A stretch of 12,734 nt of DNA from the NCBI GenBank assembly GCA_023415055.1, contig JAEZLZ010000116.1, positions 1 to 12,734 on the forward strand. Reading direction: 5' to 3'. A program made the position numbers and the translations under genes. This document shows, in pieces, positions 7,253 through 12,734 of the stretch. A model generated the notes under the pieces. The model saw only the letters and a list, made by a program, of their open reading frames with translations, did not search any database and was not told the origin of the DNA. The DNA comes from Bacillota bacterium (GTDB taxonomy: Bacteria > Bacillota > Clostridia > Lachnospirales > Lachnospiraceae). Every line of letters starts with the position of its first letter. Within the stretch, counting starts at the first letter, position 1.

Positions 7253-8089
7253 ATGAAGGAACGATTAGATGTACTGATGGTCAACAGAAATCTGGCGGAA
7301 TCCAGGGAGAAGGCAAAGGCAATCATTATGTCCGGCAATGTATTTGTGGATGGCCAGCGTGAGGACAAGGCGGGAAGCACATTTTCGGAGGAGGCTCTGA
7401 TTGAGGTCAAGGGTAATCCACTGAGGTATGTCAGTCGCGGTGGTTTGAAGCTGGAGAAAGCGATGGCCCGTTATGGAATCTCACTGGAAGGAAAGGTCTG
7501 CATGGATGTGGGGTCTTCCACCGGCGGCTTTACCGATTGTATGCTGCAAAACGGTGCAGTAAAGGTATATGCTGTAGATGTCGGTACCAACCAGCTTGCT
7601 TGGAAACTTCGTCAGGATCCAAGAGTAGTATCTATGGAGAAGACCAATATTCGATATCTAACCAAGGAGCAGCTGCAGGCGGAAATTGCATTTGCGTCCA
7701 TTGATGTGTCCTTTATCTCTTTAACGAAGGTGCTTGTTCCGGTGCGTGATTTGCTTCTGGAGGAGGGCGAGATTGTCTGCCTGATCAAGCCTCAGTTTGA
7801 AGCTGGGCGCGAAAAGGTCGGTAAGAAAGGCGTAGTACGTGATCATAAGGTACACGAAGAGGTCATTTTGCTGGTCAGCTCTTATGCGGCAGAGATTGGG
7901 TTTGAGTGTATTGATTTGGATTTTTCTCCAATTAAAGGACCGGAAGGTAACATTGAATATTTATTATATCTAAGAAAATTAAAGTTTGACGAGAATATAC
8001 AAGAATATGCTAAAGGCGCCTCAATATCTCATGACAAAATCATGAAAATTGTAAATGAAGCGCATGGAGTACTGTCAGAAAGTGAATGA
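7253..8089 (+). CDS. tlyA: TlyA-family rRNA (cytidine-2'-O)-methyltransferase
   Basis: 278 aa from the ATG at 7253; GGAGG at 7243-7247 and the family start MKERLDVLMV fix it, while an upstream in-frame ATG at 7223 has no such support. Residues 1-60 are an S4 RNA-binding domain. The FtsJ-like methyltransferase follows: SRGGLKL (61-67), the SAM-binding motif DVGSSTGGFTD (85-95), IDVSFISL (150-157), LIKPQFEAG (177-185) and GPEGNIEYLL (229-238). K66, D151, K179 and E235 are candidates for the K-D-K-E tetrad of 2'-O-methyltransferases. Mycobacterial TlyA methylates 16S C1409 and 23S C1920; the older label hemolysin A is misleading. The B. subtilis equivalent is YqxC, in the same place between dxs and argR. 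Confidence 0.93.
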   Translation: MKERLDVLMVNRNLAESREKAKAIIMSGNVFVDGQREDKAGSTFSEEALIEVKGNPLRYVSRGGLKLEKAMARYGISLEGKVCMDVGSSTGGFTDCMLQNGAVKVYAVDVGTNQLAWKLRQDPRVVSMEKTNIRYLTKEQLQAEIAFASIDVSFISLTKVLVPVRDLLLEEGEIVCLIKPQFEAGREKVGKKGVVRDHKVHEEVILLVSSYAAEIGFECIDLDFSPIKGPEGNIEYLLYLRKLKFDENIQEYAKGASISHDKIMKIVNEAHGVLSESE

Positions 8090-8154
8090 TATATAAAAAC
8101 AGCTTAAAGCTTTCGAATATTTATTAAGTTATTCTGAATTTTATGCACGATATA

Positions 8155-8183
8155 TTGAAATTTATGGAATTCTGTGATAGACT
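8155..8183 (+). promoter_or_regulatory. Possible promoter of nadK-argR
   Basis: TTGAAA at 8155-8160 (5 of 6 consensus), a 17-nt spacer, and TAGACT at 8178-8183 (4 of 6) preceded by TGA, giving an extended -10 (TGn). It lies in the 142-nt gap after tlyA. Transcription would begin near 8190, which argues against the GTG at 8190 as the nadK start. Confidence 0.45.
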
Positions 8184-8231
8184 TTTGTAGTGTATGTATC
8201 GTTGCAGTCATTTGAGGAGAGTAGCAATCCG

Positions 8232-9101
8232 ATGGACAGATTTTTGATTATCACCAATAAAGAGAAGGATATGGACTTCATTGTTACGAAAAAGATTGTT
8301 GCTTATATAGAAAAGGCCGGCAAGTCTGCCGTTCTTTCAAGCGTATCCTCGGTACAGGAGGAAGCTGGTCCGGTAGTTATTCCTAAGGATATTGATTGTG
8401 CCATTGTACTTGGAGGCGACGGTACCATTATACAGACAGCAAATGACTTGATGACGCATAACATTCCTATTCTGGGCGTAAATCTTGGTACCTTAGGATT
8501 TTTGGCTGAGGTTGAGGAGCATCATGTTCCGGAATCATTAGAGAAATTATTTCGGGATGATTACCAGATTGAGAAGCGGATCATGATTGAAGGTACGGTC
8601 CATCATGTGTCCAAACATCAGCAGACGCCGGAATTTTCAATGGGCTTTGCACTTAATGATGTTGTAATTGCCAGAAAAGGATTTTCAAGAATTATCAGTC
8701 TTGGTATTTATGTTAATGATTCCTTGGTTGATAATTTTCGGGGTGACGGAGTAATTATATCGACACCTACCGGTTCCACCGCGTATAATCTTTCCGCCGG
8801 TGGTCCAATCGTTATGGCACAGGCCAGTGTTATGGTTATTACACCAATCTGCCCACATTCGTTAAGTCCGAGGAGCATTGTGGTCTCGGCAGAGGATACG
8901 ATAAAAGTAGTTGTTGGTAAGAGCAAGAAGACACAGGAAGCGGAAGCGATTGTAACCTTCGATGGCAACAAAGTGATTGACCTGGGCACGGATGATGTTA
9001 TCCTAATGAAGAAGGCTAAGCACAACACGAAGTTGATTAAGCTAAATCACGCCGGGATCTATGAGATTCTTCGGTCGAAGCTTGGCAAGGACGGATACTA
9101 G
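8232..9101 (+). CDS. nadK: NAD kinase
   Basis: 289 aa from the ATG at 8232, giving the expected MDRFLIITNKEKD start. AGGAG at 8215-8219 is 12 nt upstream, a little far but the only site; an in-frame GTG at 8190 has none. Motifs: GGDGT (61-65), the NLGTLGFLAEVE loop (84-95), ND at 142-143, GDGVIISTPTGSTAYN (171-186) with GGP after it, and TPICPHSL (204-211). The enzyme phosphorylates NAD to NADP in the cytoplasm using ATP or polyphosphate. Insertion of nadK between tlyA and argR is a common clostridial arrangement, absent in B. subtilis. argR follows 38 nt downstream, likely in one transcript. Confidence 0.96.
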   Translation: MDRFLIITNKEKDMDFIVTKKIVAYIEKAGKSAVLSSVSSVQEEAGPVVIPKDIDCAIVLGGDGTIIQTANDLMTHNIPILGVNLGTLGFLAEVEEHHVPESLEKLFRDDYQIEKRIMIEGTVHHVSKHQQTPEFSMGFALNDVVIARKGFSRIISLGIYVNDSLVDNFRGDGVIISTPTGSTAYNLSAGGPIVMAQASVMVITPICPHSLSPRSIVVSAEDTIKVVVGKSKKTQEAEAIVTFDGNKVIDLGTDDVILMKKAKHNTKLIKLNHAGIYEILRSKLGKDGY

Positions 9102-9139
9102 GAACCGTCACTATTACAAGAAAGGCACTGGGAAAGAGA

Positions 9140-9595
9140 ATGAAAATCAGCAGACAAAGTAAAATTATAGAGCTTATAAACAAATATGATATCGAGACAC
9201 AGGAGGAATTGGCTGACCGCCTGATGAAGGACGGTTATAATGTTACTCAGGCAACTGTATCCAGGGATATCAGAGAGCTTAAGCTCACGAAGGTTGCCGT
9301 GGACGGTGGAAGACAAAAGTACATCGTGCTTCAGAAGACAGAACCCGGTATGAGTGAGAAATATACCCGTGTACTCCGAGACGGATTTGTGTCCATGGAT
9401 ATGGCCCAAAATATTATGGTTGTTAAAACGGTACCCGGCATGGCGATGGCAGTTGCAGCAGCACTGGATGCTTTGCAGATGAACAGCATCGTAGGCTGCA
9501 TCGCAGGGGATGATACCGTGATGTGTGCGGTCCGCACGACAGAAGAGACGGTTCAGGTGATGGAGAAATTAAGTAAGCTTTTGAATGCAGAATAA
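9140..9595 (+). CDS. argR: Arginine repressor
   Basis: 151 aa, the normal ArgR/AhrC length. The ATG at 9140 follows a weak purine-rich site (GGGAAAGAG, 9130-9138). The N-terminal winged helix contains the recognition helix VTQATVSRDIRELKL (35-49). The C-terminal hexamerisation and arginine-binding domain holds VPGMAMAVAAALD (98-110) and GCIAGDDT (119-126), where D124 and D125 are the expected arginine-contacting residues. It represses arginine biosynthesis and activates catabolism in response to arginine. In B. subtilis and many clostridia recN follows directly; here a terminator follows instead. Confidence 0.96.
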   Translation: MKISRQSKIIELINKYDIETQEELADRLMKDGYNVTQATVSRDIRELKLTKVAVDGGRQKYIVLQKTEPGMSEKYTRVLRDGFVSMDMAQNIMVVKTVPGMAMAVAAALDALQMNSIVGCIAGDDTVMCAVRTTEETVQVMEKLSKLLNAE

Positions 9596-9648
9596 GTAAG
9601 ATAATACTCCATACATTATCAAATAGAATAATAGGTTTTTTACTATAC

Positions 9649-9682
9649 GCAGCCAGATTAATCTTAATCTGGCTGCTATTAT
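9649..9682 (+). terminator. Terminator after argR
   Basis: A perfect 12-bp stem, GCAGCCAGATTA (9649-9660) with its complement (9665-9676), and a 4-nt loop. The tail TATTATAT is only moderately T-rich. It lies 53 nt after the argR stop. Confidence 0.7.
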
Positions 9683-9709
9683 ATCAAGGCATTCCTCTCA
9701 ATCATTCTA

Positions 9710-9919
9710 TTGAAATGTAAACATAAATATGGATTCGTTAGGAAGGCTTCAACGGAGCTCTCGACTAAGGAAAATGCCAATGATAAATTTTGCTTGCCGA
9801 AGTTATCAAACGGTGATAAAATATTTAAGGTTATTGGCAATATAGCGTTCATTATTCATACAACCGATAAGGAGACCACGGTGCTCCTTTCAAGAACATA
9901 TAAAAAATATCAGTATTAA
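9710..9919 (+). CDS. Doubtful 69-codon hypothetical protein upstream of yebC
   Basis: A TTG-started open frame (9710) ending at a TAA (9917-9919), 11 nt before the yebC ATG. There is no ribosome binding site before the start. The N-terminal half is Lys-rich, while the C-terminal half reads like protein (GDKIFKVIGNIAFIIHTTDK). A weak resemblance to the IGNxxY.V segment of small transposon-encoded TnpW-type proteins was noticed but is not enough to name it. It may be a relic of a gene lost between argR and yebC, since a probable yebC promoter (9794-9822) lies inside it. Kept as a low-confidence entry for the 335-nt gap. Confidence 0.25.
   Translation: MKCKHKYGFVRKASTELSTKENANDKFCLPKLSNGDKIFKVIGNIAFIIHTTDKETTVLLSRTYKKYQY
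9794..9822 (+). promoter_or_regulatory. Probable promoter of yebC
   Basis: TTGCCG at 9794-9799 (4 of 6), a 17-nt spacer, and TAAAAT at 9817-9822 (5 of 6) with the extended -10 TG at 9814-9815. It implies a leader of about 100 nt before the ATG at 9931. Confidence 0.5.
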
Positions 9920-9923
9920 GGAG
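9869..9923 (+). promoter_or_regulatory. Possible RBS-masking switch in the yebC leader
   Basis: AAGGAG occurs twice, at 9869-9874 and as the yebC ribosome binding site at 9918-9923. One CTCCTT at 9884-9889 lies between them and can pair with either: with the first as a 6-bp hairpin with a 9-nt loop, or with the second, which would hide the RBS. The stems are short, so function is only an inference. Confidence 0.25.
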
Positions 9924-9930
9924 AATTAAG

Positions 9931-10659
9931 ATGTCAGGACATTCGAAATTTGCGAACATCAAACATAAAAAAGAAAAGAACGATTCCGTGAAGGGTAAGA
10001 TCTTTACCAAGCTCGGACGTGAAATTGCAGTTGCAGTGAAGGAAGGCGGAGCGGATCCGAATGCGAACAGCCGTCTGAAGGATATCATAGCAAAAGCAAA
10101 GTCAAACAACATGCCCAATGATACCATTGACCGCAGTATCAAGAAGGCAGCCGGAGATGCAAATGCAGTGAACTATGAGACAGTAACCTATGAAGGCTAT
10201 GGCCCGAACGGAACTGCGATTATCGTGGAAGCATTAACGGATAATAAGAATCGAACTGCAGGTAATGTACGTAATGCTTTTACAAAGGGTAACGGTAACG
10301 TAGGCTCCATCGGCTGCGTATCCTTTATGTTCGATAAGAAGGGTCAGATCATCATCGATAAGGAAGAATGCGATATGAAGGCAGACGATCTGATGATGCT
10401 TGCTCTGGACGCAGGAGCAGAAGATTTCGCAGAGGAAGAGGATAGCTTTGAGGTATTAACGAATCCCGACGATTTCAGCGCTGTTCGTGAATCTCTTGAG
10501 AAGGCTAAGATTCCGATGGTTCAGGCAGATGTCACTATGATTCCTCAGACCTGGGTTGAACTGAAGGATGACAATGATATCAAGATGATGAACCGTATCC
10601 TTGACTTACTCGATGAGGATGATGATGTACAAGAAGTATATCATAATTGGGATGAGTAG
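9931..10659 (+). CDS. yebC: YebC/PmpR family protein (transcriptional regulator or translation factor)
   Basis: 242 aa, the family's usual length. The ATG has AAGGAG at 9918-9923 (7-nt spacing). The N terminus MSGHSKFANIKHKKEKNDSV and KGKIFTKLGREI are the family hallmark (usually GHSKWANIKHRK; the Trp is Phe here). Then come ANSRLKDIIAKAKSNNMPND, YEGYGPNGTAIIVEALTDN (about 88-106), NRTAGNVRNAFTK and GSIGCVSFMF, followed by the acidic C-terminal domain ending DDDVQEVYHNW. Members were first described as DNA-binding regulators (PmpR), and recent work links YebC to relief of ribosome stalling at proline stretches. Cytoplasmic. It has its own promoter and terminator and is probably monocistronic. 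Confidence 0.95.
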   Translation: MSGHSKFANIKHKKEKNDSVKGKIFTKLGREIAVAVKEGGADPNANSRLKDIIAKAKSNNMPNDTIDRSIKKAAGDANAVNYETVTYEGYGPNGTAIIVEALTDNKNRTAGNVRNAFTKGNGNVGSIGCVSFMFDKKGQIIIDKEECDMKADDLMMLALDAGAEDFAEEEDSFEVLTNPDDFSAVRESLEKAKIPMVQADVTMIPQTWVELKDDNDIKMMNRILDLLDEDDDVQEVYHNWDE

Positions 10660-10802
10660 TCAGACAATTTGACGAAGCCTATAAAATCAACGGTTTGAGA
10701 TGCTTTTATAACATTAATATTAATCTAAAAACAAGGTAAAATTCATCCAGTGATGATGTACGCAACAAATTGTGTATATTCAGCTACGGATGTACAAAAT
10801 TA
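10660..10802. other. yebC 3' untranslated region
   Basis: 143 nt between the yebC stop and its terminator hold no open frame of note. There is a 12-bp palindrome ATTAATATTAAT (in 10711-10730) and a repeated GATGTAC. Nothing suggests a gene. Confidence 0.4.
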
Positions 10803-10846
10803 AACCTTCTCAACGTTTATCAAACAAACGTATGGGGAGGTTTTTT
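10803..10846 (+). terminator. Strong Rho-independent terminator downstream of yebC
   Basis: The left arm 10803-10818 pairs with 10826-10842 over 16 pairs with one bulged A and two G-U pairs, a 7-nt loop, and a TTTTTT run at 10841-10846. It marks the end of the core genes on this side; gene debris begins immediately after. Confidence 0.88.
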
Positions 10847-10859
10847 ATGTTTTGCGAAG

Positions 10860-11086
10860 ATGTTTTTTGACTGTAGGATAGGAAAACTGAGTGAGAGAAC
10901 AATCAAGTCTACCGCAACAATAATCTAGCCTTATTCCGATACATAGAGCAGGAATTTAGTGTAACAGAAGTAGAGGAAATCAACTTCCAAATGATTAATG
11001 GATATATCAGCTTTCTGTCTGAAAAGAAGTTATTCGAGGTGTATATCAATACAATTGTAAGAACTTTTAAGGCTTACTTGTTCTAG
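10860..11086 (+). pseudogene. Tyrosine recombinase (phage integrase family), N-terminal remnant with frameshift
   Basis: In the frame starting ATG 10860 the sequence reads MFFDCRIGKLSERTIKS, then shifts by one base near 10909-10913 and continues in the frame of 10913 as YRNNNLALFRYIEQEFSVTE, EVEEINFQMINGYISFLSEK and YINTIVRTFKAYLF to a TAG at 11084. Joined, this matches the SAM-like core-binding domain at the start of tyrosine recombinases (SERTIKSYR...LFxRYxE...EFxVTEVEEI...INTIVRTFKA). A single missing T in AAGTC(T)TAC would explain the shift. The catalytic domain (R...HxxR...Y) is absent, so the piece cannot recombine DNA. It lies 13 nt past the yebC terminator T run and marks a probable mobile-element border. 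Confidence 0.7.
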
Positions 11087-11327
11087 AATTGATGATACTG
11101 AAGAACTATACAGGATTTCTACAGATAGAGCTTCTGAACGCGGTGTATCAGATTATTTGTCTGCTCTTTTCTTTGCTAGGGAGGACGTTCTTAAGTATAT
11201 AAAGAACCGCAAAGTATCAATTTCTTTTGAAAGGTCAAGCGACCTGATAAGTGTATGGAATAATATTAACAGAAACATCTTTCGGAGACTAGCGACATAT
11301 TCAATAATTTTTTTTGCTTTTTTATAA
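11061..11327 (+). other. Unrecognised 89-codon open frame without a good start (probable gene remnant)
   Basis: Open between stops at 11058-11060 and 11325-11327. It reads, in part, RIDDTEELYRISTDRASERG, VSDYLSALFFAREDVLKYIK and FERSSDLISVWNNINRNIFR. The composition is that of a soluble helical protein, more so than the neighbouring AT-rich sequence would give by chance. There is no ATG near the front and no ribosome binding site, and the last dozen codons run into a T-rich tract. It overlaps the last 26 nt of the recombinase remnant in another frame, so it comes from a different gene or from beyond a deletion. I do not recognise the family. Confidence 0.35.
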
Positions 11328-11388
11328 GAAGTACCATATTCTGAGCTGCTTTAGGTACATGATTATTACAAATTTATCTATAGCAGTG

Positions 11389-11453
11389 GATATGCTTCCA
11401 TGACAAGCTATGTGGAGACGGTTTGCTTGCTGTCGCGTAAAGCCCCTGTTTAA
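11389..11453 (+). pseudogene. Short tail resembling an RlmD/TrmA-type RNA uracil-C5-methyltransferase
   Basis: Two adjoining frames give DMLP (11389-11400) and MTSYVETVCLLSRKAPV (11400-11450, then TAA). Together they resemble the C-terminal signature of RlmD/TrmA-family methyltransferases (VDMFPxTxHVETVxLLSR). No upstream catalytic part was found. The match is only about 20 residues and needs one frameshift, so this is a tentative relic of a deleted gene. Confidence 0.4.
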
Positions 11454-11694
11454 GCGCTTTGTAGGCAATTTAGAGCAGAAATGTATCTGTGCTTTTAGCA
11501 AAATAATATGTACTTTTTCTGAAGACAAGATGAAATGGTGTGAAGGGATAATACCTTTTCGCACACCTTAAAGGTTGTTCGCTAATTAGTATTATATTGT
11601 AATGTGTTAAAAAGATAGGTTGTTGTGCGCCGAAGGGTGTAAATTTCTGAATTAGTAAATGAAAGTAAATGAAAGAACAAATATAAAGATAATG
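11454..11694. other. AT-rich non-coding stretch with small repeats
   Basis: No credible gene. An imperfect inverted repeat joins GGTGTG near 11537 with CACACC near 11563, and a 10-bp direct repeat GTAAATGAAA occurs twice in tandem at 11655-11674. A minus-strand open frame across 11322-11564 has no ribosome binding site and no family resemblance, so I leave it out. Confidence 0.4.
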
Positions 11695-11734
11695 AGCAAT
11701 CAGTGATAATAAATGCTGGTTGCTTTTCTTTGTT
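11695..11734 (+). terminator. Terminator-like hairpin upstream of the XRE gene
   Basis: AGCAATCAG (11695-11703) pairs with CTGGTTGCT (11716-11724) with one G-U pair and a 12-nt loop, followed by TTTCTTTGTT. No intact gene lies upstream for it to serve, so it may belong to a deleted one, or end read-through from the debris before the xre promoter. Confidence 0.6.
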
Positions 11735-11783
11735 AATCTTTACTAATATATGTTAAATACTTTCGAGAACTCATAATAATTTA

Positions 11784-11816
11784 TTGTTTCAATGAAAAAA
11801 AAGTTGTATACTATAC
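11784..11816 (+). promoter_or_regulatory. Promoter of the XRE gene with an overlapping palindromic operator candidate
   Basis: TTGTTT (11784-11789), a 17-nt A-rich spacer and TATACT (11807-11812, 5 of 6) form the promoter. GTATACTATAC (11806-11816) is a perfect palindrome around a central C and covers the -10 box, a natural place for the small repressor to bind and shut off its own gene. Autoregulation is an inference. Confidence 0.5.
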
Positions 11817-11861
11817 TTTGTGAAAATAACCTTGTTTACATAATATGTGGAGGGTAGGAAT

Positions 11862-12077
11862 ATGGCGGAAAGTCAGATAAAAATCACATACAAACCATTA
11901 TGGAAATTATTAATTGATCGGGGAATGAGCAAGACAGAATTACGGAAAAAGACACAGATTGCTCCAAGCACATTTACAAAGATGAATAATGACCAACAGG
12001 TGTCATTAGATATATTGGCTCGTATTTGCGTGGAGCTGAATTGCGGATTTGATGAAATTGTGCATATTGAGTCCTGA
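11862..12077 (+). CDS. Small XRE/Cro-CI family helix-turn-helix regulator
   Basis: 71 aa from the ATG at 11862, chosen because GGAGGG (11849-11854) lies 7 nt upstream; a GTG at 11847 sits before that site. The whole protein is one HTH domain: YKPLWKLLIDRGMSKTELRK, then KTQIAPSTFTKMNNDQQVSL (the recognition helix includes PSTFTKM), then LDILARICVELNCGFDEIVHI. This short form (XRE_26-like, about 65-75 aa) is common in clostridial mobile elements and defence islands, where it sits beside restriction, methylase or other accessory genes. Intact, with its own promoter and a candidate operator. The target beyond its own promoter is unknown; the DUF3800 stub and the JetA-like gene downstream are candidates. 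Confidence 0.88.
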   Translation: MAESQIKITYKPLWKLLIDRGMSKTELRKKTQIAPSTFTKMNNDQQVSLDILARICVELNCGFDEIVHIES

Positions 12078-12168
12078 AAAAGGGACAGAAGGATATTGTA
12101 TAATAATGTGCCGGTGGAAAGTAATTGTATGGGGCAGAAACAATATCATTATAGAGGAGATGGGCTGA

Positions 12169-12279
12169 ATGAAATACAATGTTTATTGTGATGAAAGTTG
12201 CCATCTAAAGCAGGATAATTCAAATGTCATGATATTAGGTGCTATGTATTGTCCTACTGATAAAAAGAAAAATATATAG
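12169..12279 (+). pseudogene. DUF3800-family protein, truncated N-terminal stub
   Basis: The ATG at 12169 has GAGGAG upstream (12154-12159). The 36 residues MKYNVYCDESCHLKQDNSNV plus MILGAMYCPTDKKKNI match the start of DUF3800 proteins, whose YxDESG/CH motif carries an acidic residue of an RNase H-like fold; full proteins are about 200-280 aa. Two stops (12277-12279 and 12286-12288) end the frame, and I see no continuation in the other frames. DUF3800 genes are frequent in mobile and defence regions; their activity is not firmly established. A TATAAT at 12099-12104 upstream has no good -35. Confidence 0.6.
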
Positions 12280-12441
12280 AATATGTAGCCTTCCGGATAG
12301 AAATTATTTATAGGACAGTCTGTTATTCTAGTTCCAGTATTAGGTGCAGTCATTGGTAGTACTGTTGGATACGCCAGAGAAGGTAAAATCGTATTTTATG
12401 GATTAGTATCTGACGATCGGTTGTTTAAGGAGGTATTACAT
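12280..12441 (+). other. Spacer before the JetA-like gene, partly open in its frame
   Basis: From about 12301 the frame of the JetA-like gene is open upstream of its ATG and reads GQSVILVPVLGAVIGSTVGY followed by AREGKIVFYGLVSDDRLFKE. This resembles a membrane segment or glycine-rich loop, not any part of JetA, and has no start codon with an SD. It is probably the tail of another deleted gene fused by chance to the frame. The end of this spacer carries the AAGGAGG ribosome binding site (12427-12433). Confidence 0.35.
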
Positions 12442-12734
12442 ATGATTTTATTCGAAAATGCGGAATATGATTATTTCTTTAATCCGCTTTGCTGCAAAAA
12501 TAAAAGATTGTATTATGAATGCATTTTGCAGTTGATTGAAAAGTCAAAAGCTGTTCCGCTACTATACGAGACAGACGCCAAGGATTGTATCATTTTATAT
12601 TTACGTAACTGTTCTTACGCGTTAGAAGATGAGGATGGTAGTGATAAAGGTGATGAGAATATAAGCAGTAATAAATCTGAAGCGGAGAATGCAAGTGCGA
12701 TATTGAGATACTTTCGGCTTTGTGGCTGGATTTC
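12442..12734 (+). CDS. jetA: Wadjet system subunit JetA-like protein (DUF5716), N-terminal 97 residues, cut by the window edge
   Basis: The ATG at 12442 lies 8 nt after a perfect AAGGAGG (12427-12433). The visible residues start MILFENAEYDYFFNPLCCKN and match the opening of clostridial JetA/DUF5716 proteins: LFE...FF..L...NK..Y..C...L, then a D/E-rich low-complexity stretch (about 66-80), then a segment near 83-97 ending ILRYFRLCGWI, the second part of the N-terminal winged-helix region. JetA is the kleisin-like (MukF-like) subunit of JetABCD, an SMC complex with a topoisomerase VI-like nuclease that recognises and cleaves closed circular plasmid DNA. The next genes would be jetB, jetC and jetD. 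The assignment comes from pattern recognition over about 97 residues; a different DUF with the same winged-helix start remains possible. Confidence 0.62.
   Translation, partial: MILFENAEYDYFFNPLCCKNKRLYYECILQLIEKSKAVPLLYETDAKDCIILYLRNCSYALEDEDGSDKGDENISSNKSEAENASAILRYFRLCGWI

Noticed and set aside
11322..11564. 80-aa minus-strand open frame in the debris zone
   Set aside because: No RBS, basic low-information sequence, and it runs antisense to a stretch that carries a methyltransferase-like tail on the + strand.
12099..12104. TATAAT as a promoter for the DUF3800 stub
   Set aside because: No acceptable -35 hexamer at 16-18 nt and no TG extension, so a chance match in AT-rich DNA is likely.

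Overview
The window reads as a chromosomal segment of a spore-forming Firmicute, most likely a clostridial (Lachnospiraceae-type) species. This rests on sporulation genes spoIIIAG-spoIIIAH running into the nusB-xseA-xseB-ispA-dxs-tlyA-argR gene order shared with Bacillus and Clostridia, strong AGGAGG ribosome binding sites, and GTG/TTG starts in several genes. All confidently called genes are on the + strand.

Positions 1-9595 are core genome. The end of the spoIIIA operon (spoIIIAG tail, spoIIIAH) closes with a terminator. An Asp23/Gls24 gene follows, with its own promoter, a long leader that can fold, and its own terminator. Then come nusB (antitermination), xseA-xseB (exonuclease VII), ispA and dxs (isoprenoid precursors), tlyA (rRNA 2'-O-methyltransferase family), nadK (NADP supply) and argR (arginine regulator). 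The 556-bp gap between nusB and xseA holds a nearly exact tandem duplication (period 194 bp) of a non-coding element built around a long imperfect inverted repeat, plus a decayed third trace of its tail. Compared with B. subtilis, accB-accC, folD and recN are missing from the expected places.

Positions 9596-10846 hold the argR terminator, a doubtful 69-codon ORF, and yebC (a YebC/PmpR-family protein) with a promoter, a possible RBS-masking leader and a strong terminator.

From about 10850 to the right edge the sequence changes character: AT-rich, mostly non-coding, and full of broken genes. I see a frameshifted N-terminal piece of a tyrosine recombinase, an unrecognised 89-codon open frame, a short tail resembling RlmD/TrmA-type methyltransferases, an intact small XRE-type repressor with a palindrome over its -10 box, a 36-codon stub of a DUF3800-family protein, and finally the start of a gene resembling JetA (DUF5716), the kleisin-like subunit of the Wadjet anti-plasmid system. 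This looks like the left border of an accessory or defence island next to yebC. The rest of any Wadjet operon (jetB, jetC, jetD) would lie beyond the window.
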